Assembly: GCF_946222045.1 (NCBI RefSeq)
Contig: NZ_CAMILN010000054.1
Span: forward strand, 1 to 6,711
Reading direction: 5' to 3'
Source: an uncultured Peptoniphilus sp.
Lineage (GTDB): Bacteria; Bacillota; Clostridia; Tissierellales; Peptoniphilaceae
DNA: 6,711 nucleotides
This document shows, in pieces, positions 1-5,587 of the stretch (the first letter of the stretch is position 1; the number at the start of each line of letters is the position of its first letter). Both the position numbers and the translations under genes were made by a program. The notes beneath the pieces were generated by a model. The model saw only the letters and a program-made list of their open reading frames with translations, did not search any database and had not been told where the DNA came from.

Positions 1-56
1 AAACTTCTCAATAGTTTAAAAATTAAGCTTATATATGAAAATTTAAAAATGTAATT

Positions 57-83
57 AAAAAAAGAGACCCACTTGGATCTCTT
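57..83 (-). terminator. Intrinsic terminator of the small RNA unit
   Basis: Minus-strand reading gives a 9-bp stem, AAGAGATCC with GGGTCTCTT (one U-G wobble; arms 75-83 and 62-70), an AAGT loop (71-74), and then an unbroken T run to 57. Because no terminator is visible between the last folate-operon gene and this point, it may also stop read-through transcripts of that operon. Confidence 0.85.
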
Positions 84-166
84 GATTTTAAAATTTTCAA
101 TTGTTATGTAACTATAGCTCTATACCTCGTAAATTAAGCATTCAAACCTTTAGCACTAAGCTACTT

Positions 167-220
167 TCAAATGAGGTACTTTGCTACCTTTCCCTTGCGG
201 GATGAATCAAAACTTGTCAT
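167..220 (-). CDS. Possible 17-residue peptide inside the small RNA
   Basis: An ATG at 220-218 opens a 17-codon frame, MTSFDSSRKGKVAKYLI, ending in TGA at 169-167. It is preceded by AAAGGTGAT (225-233), a good match to the 16S anti-Shine-Dalgarno tail, with about 8 nt between the GG and the ATG, which is close to ideal. The peptide is basic (four Lys, one Arg), has no membrane segment, and is not one I recognise. The codons overlap the GNRA and GGUA hairpins, so translation and those folds would compete. It may be chance, a leader peptide, or the coding part of a dual-function RNA. Confidence 0.25.
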   Translation of the reverse strand: MTSFDSSRKGKVAKYLI

Positions 221-273
221 TGGAATCACCTTTTCTTAGTTACCAATTTGTTTTCTTTAGCTAGCTTACTTAT

Positions 274-302
274 AGTATAAAGGACTATAGTCAATTTGTC
301 AA
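274..302 (-). promoter_or_regulatory. Sigma-A promoter of the small RNA unit
   Basis: On the minus strand a perfect -35 TTGACA (297-302) is separated by exactly 17 bp from a -10 TATACT (274-279, five of six consensus). The predicted start is near 266-269. A perfect 10-bp palindrome, GACTATAGTC (283-292), lies in the spacer. The -35 begins only about 8 bp after the stop codon of the last gene of the folate operon. Confidence 0.8.
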
Positions 303-309
303 TGTTTTC

Positions 310-1029
310 CTAAAAGTTTTTTATCTTTTTTAAATTTATTTTATTCTCGTCGATTTTTCCTTCATTCAAGGCCTTATTAATTTCGATAATTGCCTGATTT
401 GCAGAGTTTATCGACCCAATGTTAACTATATAATTCTTTGAGCCTTCCTTGCCCTTTATTACAATTTCATTGTTCTTTGACTTGGAAATAGATTTCATAC
501 TTTCATAAGGGAAGTGGTTGTTGCCGATTACCAGGCCCTTGCCATAGGATCCCACAACTGTTCCAAGTCTGTCTTTTCCATCTCTAAAGGAAGACTTAGA
601 TGGGATATTATAGATTATTGTGTCCTTGTCTTCTCTACTTGGGAATTTACCATTTTGTAGGTTGTATATAAATAGTAAAAATAACCCTATCAAAAATAAT
701 GGGTTTGCCAAGAAATTTATGACCTTGTTGTTTCTTACATACATTTGTTGGAAAAAGTATATGTTTACAAAAATCAAAAATCCTATGTAGACAAAGATAT
801 TTAAGTTGTAAGTTCTCTTTCTTATGCTTAGGTCCTCAAGTTTTAGGATTCCCTTATACTTTGATATGAAGTCCACTGCTGTCATCATAAATAGGTAGTT
901 TACAATGGCCCACATTATTGAATAAATAACAGATCCATTGCCCAGTTCTGATTCTAAACCAGAGAACTGGAGTCCAAAGGGAATTATTGCTGATATTAGG
1001 AGGACTATGTTAGATGTTTTTTTGTTCAA
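310..1029 (-). CDS. Four-helix membrane protein with soluble C-terminal domain, unknown function
   Basis: I do not recognise this 239-residue protein. Hydrophobic segments at about 7-23, 34-55, 76-94 and 104-123 suggest four membrane helices. They are followed by a soluble domain (about 124-239) rich in Lys, Asn, Ser and Ile. The stretch around 155-220, with short alternating strands (GTVVGSYGKGLVIG, a turn, an EIVIKG strand) and a closing helix, resembles bacterial PH-like domains found after membrane helices in Firmicute proteins; that is an impression only. The start is TTG at 1029, overlapping the TGA stop of the upstream gene as TTGA. A strong AGAGGAG lies about 6 nt upstream (near 1036-1044), which supports TTG over any internal ATG. 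It is the last gene of the folE operon. No terminator follows it directly; the promoter of the small RNA begins within 10 bp. Confidence 0.75.
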   Translation of the reverse strand: MNKKTSNIVLLISAIIPFGLQFSGLESELGNGSVIYSIMWAIVNYLFMMTAVDFISKYKGILKLEDLSIRKRTYNLNIFVYIGFLIFVNIYFFQQMYVRNNKVINFLANPLFLIGLFLLFIYNLQNGKFPSREDKDTIIYNIPSKSSFRDGKDRLGTVVGSYGKGLVIGNNHFPYESMKSISKSKNNEIVIKGKEGSKNYIVNIGSINSANQAIIEINKALNEGKIDENKINLKKIKNF

Positions 1030-1535
1030 TTTTTCTCCTCTTTCTTATTTTTTCTTTTTATTTTGACCTTTATTTTTTTCATGTTTTTCTTGGCTTCTTC
1101 TTTTTCTTTTTCAATTTCTTCGGCAAGCTTGTCATTCTTACTTAACATTAGCATGGTTCCAAAGAAAGCAAACATGTAGATACCATGGTTTATAAACATT
1201 TTCTTTAGGTCATTTTCTATGATCAAAAGATCATCCTGGCTAAGTCCATTAAGATTTTTATATCTAAAATAGGATATAGCAGAAAATATAATCATTAAAA
1301 TCACCATATAAATGAAAACTGATTTTGTGTCCTTGTATCTTTTTTCATCTACAAAGAAAAAGACCACCAGAGTTGATAAGGACAATATTCCCAGTAGGAT
1401 TGCCAGGGTTTTATAATTAAAAACCTGGATAAAACTTCCTGTATCTAACTTGTTGTACTTAAATACAAGAAAAACCAGGGAAAGAATAATGATTACTATA
1501 CTGGTTTTTAGCCATTCTTTCTTATCTTTTGTCAA
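1026..1535 (-). CDS. Small four-helix membrane protein, charged coiled C-terminus, unknown function
   Basis: This 169-residue protein has no family I can name. Hydrophobic segments at about 11-27, 42-62, 71-90 and 117-132 predict four membrane helices. The tail (about 133-169) is almost entirely Lys and Glu, first acidic/basic mixed (EEIEKEKEEAKK) and then strongly basic, probably a cytoplasmic helix or short coiled coil. The start is TTG at 1535, which overlaps the TGA stop of the glucosaminidase gene as TTGA. No convincing Shine-Dalgarno precedes it, so translation probably depends on coupling to the upstream gene. Its own TGA forms the same TTGA overlap with the next gene. Together with that neighbour it forms a pair of small membrane proteins attached to a wall hydrolase gene, which hints at envelope work but does not prove it. 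Confidence 0.75.
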   Translation of the reverse strand: MTKDKKEWLKTSIVIIILSLVFLVFKYNKLDTGSFIQVFNYKTLAILLGILSLSTLVVFFFVDEKRYKDTKSVFIYMVILMIIFSAISYFRYKNLNGLSQDDLLIIENDLKKMFINHGIYMFAFFGTMLMLSKNDKLAEEIEKEKEEAKKNMKKIKVKIKRKNKKEEKN

Positions 1536-2110
1536 TTGGTCACATCGTCGTATTTATCCAGCCCATATTTTTCTATGACTGATATTATTTTTTCTGCGTA
1601 GGAGGGGTCTGTCGCATAGCCACCTTCTTTTATATACTTGGCTGCTTCCTTGTAGTCCTTGGCAGTCTTTACCTTTTCATACCTCTTGGCTGTTGTAAGG
1701 AGCTTTGCATAGTGTTCAAAGGACTCTTTCTTGGAGGAATACTTCTTGAAGTTCTCCATGTATCTTCCACTTTGTCCTTCAACATATTCTTCAGTTTCAA
1801 AGACTACGCCTTGGTCCTTTTTTACTGCTTTTATGCCAAAGTAATTATTGTATTCCTGGGAAAGCTCAGACCTTCCCCAGTTGGACTCAAGGATAGACTG
1901 GGCCATCATAACAGATGGGAAAAGTCCGTGTTTTCTAGCCACCCTTGTCGCCAATTTTTCTGTATCCTCAATATAGGCTTCTCTATAATTCATCTCTTCT
2001 TGGACTCTTTTTTCTGAAGTTGACTTTATTAAAAGTCCCATAAAAAAGATAATTCCCAAAAATGCCAGGATAATCATAAGGCAGCCGCAACCTGCCCTCT
2101 TATTTTTCAT
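1532..2110 (-). CDS. Membrane-anchored GH73 N-acetylglucosaminidase
   Basis: This is a peptidoglycan hydrolase of the glucosaminidase family (GH73, PF01832), expected to cut glycan strands next to N-acetylglucosamine on the outer face of the membrane. Of 192 residues, 9-28 form a single hydrophobic segment with basic residues before it (a signal anchor). The two Cys at 8 and 10 precede the helix, so this is not a lipobox. The catalytic domain spans about 50-187: the QSILESNWG motif holds the expected catalytic Glu75, NNYFGIKA is at 88-95, a Glu-rich loop at 105-111 could supply a second acid, and a GGYATDPSYAEKI motif (163-175) is typical of the family. No SH3, LysM or other wall-binding repeats are present, so it is a minimal enzyme. 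The ATG start overlaps the end of folB-folK by 11 nt; the GAAGTGAAAG before it is a weak ribosome site. It is cotranscribed with folate genes, an unusual partner. Confidence 0.9.
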   Translation of the reverse strand: MKNKRAGCGCLMIILAFLGIIFFMGLLIKSTSEKRVQEEMNYREAYIEDTEKLATRVARKHGLFPSVMMAQSILESNWGRSELSQEYNNYFGIKAVKKDQGVVFETEEYVEGQSGRYMENFKKYSSKKESFEHYAKLLTTAKRYEKVKTAKDYKEAAKYIKEGGYATDPSYAEKIISVIEKYGLDKYDDVTN

Positions 2111-2918
2111 CTTTCACTTCTTCATAAAGCTTGCTTATTTTTTTATTTAAAATAGGGTGAAAGTAGTTTGGCATAAGTTCATTTAAGGATTCTAAGACAA
2201 ACTCCCTCTCTGCTATATAAGGGTGCGGCACTATCAACTCATCTGTGTAGTGGATTTCCCTATCTATAAAGAGTATGTCCAGATCAATTGTCCTTGCTCC
2301 CCATTTTTCATGTCTAACCCTATCTAGGTCAATTTCAATTTTTTGTAAGATGTGAAGAAGGTCGTGGGGATCTTCATAAGAAGACACCTTTACAACTGTA
2401 TTTAAAAAGTCTCCTTGGTCTGTCTTTCCCCAAGCCTTGGTTTCTATAATAGAAGCCTTCTCTAAAACTTTTAAGCCTGCTTCTTCCATTTTTTCTAGAG
2501 CAGACTTAATATAGCCTTCCCTATCTCCAAGATTTGTCCCAATCCCAATATAGTAGTCCCTTCTCTTTTTCTTGCAGCGAACTGATGCTGTATCTAGGGG
2601 AAGGTTAATTGGGGCCCAGGGTTTTTTTATTGTGAGGTCTACAGTCTCTGCCATTTCATACTTATCAAAGATGAATTTTGTCATCTTATAGGCAAGAGTC
2701 TCAATTAAATCTTCAGTTTCATTTTTAAAAAGATCATAGAGTTCGCGGGACAACTTTCCATAGTCAATGGACCTGTCTAGGTTTTTTTCTATGGCACAGT
2801 CCCTAAAACTCATCCCAATTTCTGCACTAATTAAAAATTTTTGGCCAAGTTTATTTTCTTCTTCAAAAAGTCCATGGTTGGCATAGACTTCTAGGTCTTT
2901 TATCTTGATAAAATCCAT
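2100..2918 (-). CDS. folBK: Bifunctional dihydroneopterin aldolase / HPPK (FolB-FolK fusion)
   Basis: This fusion carries two consecutive folate steps: aldolase cleavage of 7,8-dihydroneopterin to 6-hydroxymethyl-7,8-dihydropterin, then ATP-dependent pyrophosphorylation of that product. The FolB domain is residues 1-118, with YANHGLFEEE at 12-21, LGQKF at 24-28, the LIETLA Glu73, and the catalytic Lys99 in KKPWAPI. The FolK domain is residues 120-272: YIGIGTNLGDR (123-133), WGKTDQGDFLN (163-173), RVRHEKWGARTIDLDILF (200-217) with the metal-binding pair Asp212/Asp214, and VPHPYIAEREFVLESL (230-245). Both halves appear complete, and the linker is a short basic KKKRR. A comparable fusion (SulD) is known in pneumococcus. 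The ATG is preceded by GGGAG about 5 nt upstream, 10 nt after the HD-domain gene. The product is the substrate for FolP, which is not in the window. Confidence 0.95.
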   Translation of the reverse strand: MDFIKIKDLEVYANHGLFEEENKLGQKFLISAEIGMSFRDCAIEKNLDRSIDYGKLSRELYDLFKNETEDLIETLAYKMTKFIFDKYEMAETVDLTIKKPWAPINLPLDTASVRCKKKRRDYYIGIGTNLGDREGYIKSALEKMEEAGLKVLEKASIIETKAWGKTDQGDFLNTVVKVSSYEDPHDLLHILQKIEIDLDRVRHEKWGARTIDLDILFIDREIHYTDELIVPHPYIAEREFVLESLNELMPNYFHPILNKKISKLYEEVKDEK

Positions 2919-2928
2919 AATACTCCCA

Positions 2929-3408
2929 TCAATAAATTATTGTGTGATTTTTCTTGTTAAAGCTCCAATTGCATTCCTTGTAGGCAGGACACCTAAAACA
3001 AGGTCTTGAAAGTTTGTCTGCCCTGTAAAAGATATTGAAAAATTCATCTTCTGCCAGGTCCTTGCTTCTGTGGGCTCCTATGCAATTTAGGATTCTTTCT
3101 TTTTCTTCTTCTGAAAAATCTGTTAGCTTTAAAATCTCTTTAGCAAGATCAACTGAGGCAATGGCGTGGTTTATTCCCTCTTTTATTTCAATTACCCTCC
3201 CCAAGTCGTGGAGGAGGGCTGTTGAATAAATCATGTCCTTATCTACGTCTACATTTTCTTCTAGCTTAAGGATGTAACAAATCCTTGCAACTGACACAAA
3301 GTGTTCGTAGTTGTGCCTACAAAAGAACCTGTCTCTTTCAAGATATTCAAGTTCATTTAAATAGTCATTGTAAATCTTGCTCTTTAAAATAAGGTCTGTA
3401 TTTTTCAT
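2929..3408 (-). CDS. HD-domain metal-dependent phosphohydrolase in the folate operon
   Basis: This 159-residue protein belongs to the HD superfamily (PF01966), whose members hydrolyse phosphomonoesters, phosphodiesters or nucleotides with bound divalent metals. Expected ligands are visible in order: His36 (HNYEH), His67-Asp68 (ALLHDLGR), His81, His113 (GAHRS) and Asp131 (RADKLS). After the last ligand comes a short Cys cluster, C137-x2-C140-x5-C146 (PCFRCPAYKEC), which could bind zinc or another metal. It lies between folE and folB-folK: 10 nt after folE and 10 nt before folBK. Its ATG has only a weak upstream ribosome site (TTAGATTTTA), suggesting coupling to folE. By position, the best functional guess is removal of phosphates from 7,8-dihydroneopterin triphosphate, the step between the flanking enzymes. 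MptB, an HD-family enzyme acting on a cyclic neopterin phosphate in methanogens, is a precedent for the chemistry. The family assignment is firm; the substrate is inference. Confidence 0.85.
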   Translation of the reverse strand: MKNTDLILKSKIYNDYLNELEYLERDRFFCRHNYEHFVSVARICYILKLEENVDVDKDMIYSTALLHDLGRVIEIKEGINHAIASVDLAKEILKLTDFSEEEKERILNCIGAHRSKDLAEDEFFNIFYRADKLSRPCFRCPAYKECNWSFNKKNHTIIY

Positions 3409-3418
3409 TAAAATCTAA

Positions 3419-3973
3419 TTAAAATTCAATTAGTCTAAAGGCTTCTTGTTTTTGTTTTTCGTCTGTTTCAAGAATTCCTCTAGCTACTGATGTTACAGTC
3501 TTTGAGCCAGGTTTTTTAACCCCTCTCATATTCATACACATGTGCTCTGCTTCTATAACTACGAGAACTCCCTTTGGTTCAAGATACTTCATCATGGCAT
3601 CTGCAACTTCGATGCTAAGTCTTTCTTGCAGTTGTGGTTTTTTTGCATAAGTTTCCACAGTTCTTGCAAGTTTTGAAAGACCTGCTACCTTTTCATTTGG
3701 GATATAGGCAATGTGAGCCTTTCCGTAAAATGGTAGGAAGTGGTGTTCACACATTGAGTAGAATTCAATGTCCTTTACAACAACTATGTTATCTTCAGTT
3801 ATTTCAAAAGTTTTTGATAGGTGCTTTTCAGCAGTTTGTCCAAGTCCTGCAAAAACTTCTTCATACATTCTCGCAACTCTTGCTGGAGTTTCTAATAGAC
3901 CTTCTCTATTTTTGTCTTCTCCAATTGCTTCAATTATCATTTCAACAGCTTTTTCTATTTTTTGTTTATCCAT
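3419..3973 (-). CDS. folE: GTP cyclohydrolase I (FolE)
   Basis: This enzyme converts GTP to 7,8-dihydroneopterin triphosphate, the entry step of folate synthesis, and works as a zinc-containing multimer in the cytoplasm. Numbered from the start chosen here (184 residues), family hallmarks are: EGLLETPARVARMYEE (24-39); the zinc site Cys75 and His78 in YSMCEHHFLPFYGKAH (72-87), with His77 as the equivalent of the catalytic E. coli His112; KVAGLSKLAR (95-104); the QERL motif (116-119); and the third zinc ligand Cys146 in EHMCMNMRGVKKPGS (143-157). Start choice: an ATG 15 nt upstream (3988) would add MRRLY, but GAGGAG (3980-3985) falls directly after that ATG and 7 nt before the ATG at 3973, so 3973 is the likely start. 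It is first in the operon, with an extended -10 promoter about 40 bp upstream and a leader of only about 35 nt that leaves no room for a riboswitch. Confidence 0.96.
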   Translation of the reverse strand: MDKQKIEKAVEMIIEAIGEDKNREGLLETPARVARMYEEVFAGLGQTAEKHLSKTFEITEDNIVVVKDIEFYSMCEHHFLPFYGKAHIAYIPNEKVAGLSKLARTVETYAKKPQLQERLSIEVADAMMKYLEPKGVLVVIEAEHMCMNMRGVKKPGSKTVTSVARGILETDEKQKQEAFRLIEF

Positions 3974-4014
3974 ATATAGTCTCCTCATAGATTATTTTAA
4001 AATTTATAAATTCA

Positions 4015-4043
4015 ATTATATCATATTGCCTCTACAATGATAA
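4015..4043 (-). promoter_or_regulatory. Extended -10 promoter of the folE operon
   Basis: On the minus strand a perfect TATAAT (4015-4020) is preceded by TG one base upstream (4022-4023), an extended -10. Exactly 17 bp further is a weak -35, TTATCA (4038-4043, four of six consensus). The predicted start is near 4008, giving a leader of about 35 nt. Confidence 0.7.
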
Positions 4044-4092
4044 TAATTACCCATAAGTTAGAAGTTTATCCAGGCCTATAAAGTCTACTTAA

Positions 4093-4121
4093 TTTACAAT
4101 TTATTTATAATTTGATACAAT
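4093..4121 (+). promoter_or_regulatory. Promoter of the D,D-carboxypeptidase gene
   Basis: TTTACA (4093-4098, five of six consensus) is followed after 17 bp by TACAAT (4116-4121), with TG one base before the -10 (4113-4114). The predicted start is near 4128, which leaves a leader of only about 11 nt holding the ribosome site. A second TATAAT lies at 4106-4111 but lacks a good -35. Confidence 0.6.
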
Positions 4122-4138
4122 ATTTCCCGAGGTGCATG

Positions 4139-5509
4139 ATGAAGAAATTACTTCTATACTTATCTCTTGGACTTATGATTTTTTCTGCTCCTATGAATGT
4201 TTTGGCAGAGGAAAATAAAGCACCAGTTGATAATATAAAGGCAACTAGTGAAAATGTCACAGATGCCGCAGATACAAATGCTGAAGAAAAAGAAATCGAT
4301 CCAAATACAATTAGAAACCAAAACATTTTAGTCCCTACAAAGGAAGGTGTCCAAAAGGCCAACCTTTATGAGGCTGAAAAAATAAAAAAATTAGAAGATG
4401 TCCCTCTAGAAGGCCTCACTAAGTCTTACTTATTGGGAGATTATAAGTCTGGTGAAATATTAGAAGGTCATAACCTAGATGAGATTCGTGCCATGGCATC
4501 AACTTCCAAACTTGTTTCCATATTCGTGGTCTTAGATAAGATCCAAGAAGGAGCAATATCCCTTAATGACGAAATTGAAATAGATAAGGAGGCTGCAGCC
4601 CTAACAGGATCTTCCTTTAAGCTAAAGGAAGGCGACAAGGTCACTGTTGAAAAGCTAGTTGAAGCTTCCATGGTTGTATCTGGAAATGATGCCATAACAG
4701 CTTTAGGAAAGCACGTGGCAGGATCAACAGATGCCTTTGTCAAGATGATGAATGATAAGTGTCAAGATTTGGGACTTAAAAATGCCCTAATGGTAAATCC
4801 AACAGGACTTACAAACTATGAAATCCTTGACTACAATAAGATGACAACTAGGGAAATGTTTAAGCTTGCATCAGAACTTATAAAATTTCATCCAGAGATT
4901 TTAAAATACACTTCTATAACTAAGTTAGAAGAGCCTGAAAGGAATTTTATTGAATACAACACCAACCCAGTCCTTGGCATTATCCCTGAAATTGATGGTC
5001 TAAAGACAGGTTACACCAATGCAGCAGGCAGGTGTGTAATCTTAACTGGACTTGAAAAGGGTGCCCAAGACAAGTCGAAGGACATGAGGCTTATTGGAAT
5101 AACTACAGGTTCAAATTCTGATTTTGAAAGGTTTGTGGCCTGCAAAAGACTTATGACAAAGGGCTTCGAAGACTACGGCTACAATGCCATTGGTGACACA
5201 GAAAAAGAAGTAAGGACCATAGAAGTCCTCCACTCTCAAGATGAAAATATCCCAATTTATCAAAAGGAAGCTGGCTACATACTTTCTAAGTCAGGAGATA
5301 AGTACAGGGAAATGGTTGAGATAAAGGAAGACCTTGAGGCGCCAATTGAGGCAGGTTCCTCCGTTGGCAAGATATCATTTTATGAGGGTGACAAATTAGT
5401 CTTTGAAAGTGACTTAATAGCAAAGGACAAGGTCTATGAAAAGGGGATAATCAATAAATTTAAGAGGGTCTTTGAAGAAATTTTTGTAAATATTGAGAAG
5501 GCTGCTTGA
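4139..5509 (+). CDS. dacA: D-alanyl-D-alanine carboxypeptidase (PBP5/DacA type, S11)
   Basis: This secreted penicillin-binding protein removes the terminal D-Ala from peptidoglycan pentapeptides. Of 456 residues, 1-24 are a signal peptide (KK, hydrophobic core, VLA before EE), followed by a Glu/Asp/Ala-rich spacer to about 60. The peptidase domain (about 88-345) carries all three catalytic boxes: S121-T-S-K124 (nucleophile Ser121), S181-G-N183 and K289-T-G291. A PBP5-type C-terminal beta domain follows (about 355-430). The last 20 residues (from INKFKRVFEEIF) look like an amphipathic helix that could hold the protein to the membrane, as in E. coli PBP5. Start choice: the frame is open back to a TTG at 4112, but GAGGTG at 4129-4134 lies within that extension and the signal peptide starts at MKK, so 4139 (or the adjacent ATG at 4136) is used. 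It diverges from folE. The exact paralogue name (dacA, dacB or dacF) is uncertain. Confidence 0.93.
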   Translation: MKKLLLYLSLGLMIFSAPMNVLAEENKAPVDNIKATSENVTDAADTNAEEKEIDPNTIRNQNILVPTKEGVQKANLYEAEKIKKLEDVPLEGLTKSYLLGDYKSGEILEGHNLDEIRAMASTSKLVSIFVVLDKIQEGAISLNDEIEIDKEAAALTGSSFKLKEGDKVTVEKLVEASMVVSGNDAITALGKHVAGSTDAFVKMMNDKCQDLGLKNALMVNPTGLTNYEILDYNKMTTREMFKLASELIKFHPEILKYTSITKLEEPERNFIEYNTNPVLGIIPEIDGLKTGYTNAAGRCVILTGLEKGAQDKSKDMRLIGITTGSNSDFERFVACKRLMTKGFEDYGYNAIGDTEKEVRTIEVLHSQDENIPIYQKEAGYILSKSGDKYREMVEIKEDLEAPIEAGSSVGKISFYEGDKLVFESDLIAKDKVYEKGIINKFKRVFEEIFVNIEKAA

Positions 5510-5530
5510 CTTAATAAGTTTACATTTTAA

Positions 5531-5567
5531 AAGAAGTGTCATTAAATATTGACACTTCTTGCTTATT
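5531..5567 (+). terminator. Hairpin ending the carboxypeptidase unit, overlapping the tRNA promoter
   Basis: A perfect 11-bp inverted repeat, AAGAAGTGTCA (5531-5541) and TGACACTTCTT (5550-5560), has an 8-nt loop and lies 21 bp after the stop. The T tract is poor (GCTTATT), so termination may be partial. The 3' arm contains the -35 box of the downstream tRNA promoter. It could alternatively be an operator. Confidence 0.6.
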
Positions 5568-5577
5568 TATATACAAT
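5549..5577 (+). promoter_or_regulatory. Promoter of the tRNA-Arg gene
   Basis: A perfect -35 TTGACA (5549-5554), a 17-bp spacer and a -10 TACAAT (5572-5577, five of six). The predicted start near 5584 leaves a 5' leader of only a few nucleotides before the mature tRNA. Confidence 0.8.
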
Positions 5578-5587
5578 AATTTTATAG

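Larger units (their letters stand above)
57..269 (-). ncRNA. Structured small RNA, class not recognised (candidate)
   Basis: This is a free-standing transcription unit of about 210 nt, read from about 267 to 57. It has a near-consensus promoter upstream and an intrinsic terminator at its end. Seen in the RNA: a closing helix between 259-269 and 108-119 (GUAA, CUA and GCU segments pairing with AGC, UAG and UUAC, separated by small bulges); a UCCC-GCAA-GGGA hairpin with a GNRA tetraloop at 191-202; a GGUA/UACC hairpin at 175-188; a UAGC/GCUA hairpin at 151-163; and an AUUGG/CCAAU pairing around 221-247. About 25 nt of A/U-rich single strand separates the closing helix from the terminator. I compared it by eye with 6S RNA, T-box, SAM, lysine, c-di-GMP, c-di-AMP (ydaO), Mg (ykoK), cobalamin and SRP RNA and found no convincing hallmark motifs. 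The raiA-type RNAs of Firmicutes have similar length but I cannot confirm a match. It could instead be a riboswitch or leader for a gene beyond the left edge. Confidence 0.55.

Noticed and set aside
1..56. Possible coding start or promoter at the left edge
   Set aside because: Only AT-rich sequence downstream of the small RNA terminator; nothing long or distinctive enough to call.
57..269. Small RNA identified as 6S RNA, T-box or a common riboswitch
   Set aside because: It has several separate hairpins rather than one long stem with a central bubble, and lacks the T-box UGGNACCGCG and the core motifs of the riboswitches I compared by eye. Left unassigned.
1712..2017. Plus-strand open frame opposite the GH73 gene
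   Set aside because: It lies wholly antisense to a well-supported gene, has no ribosome site of note and no recognisable protein features. The same applies to the antisense frames at 3035-3229, 3634-4040, 4105-4362, 4468-4743 and 6391-6672.
3974..3988. Longer folE start at 3988 adding MRRLY
   Set aside because: The best ribosome site (GAGGAG) lies downstream of that ATG and is correctly spaced for the ATG at 3973, where FolE homology also begins.
4112..4138. Longer carboxypeptidase start at TTG 4112
   Set aside because: It would put residues before a normal signal peptide, and it overlaps the predicted promoter -10 and the ribosome site used for 4139.
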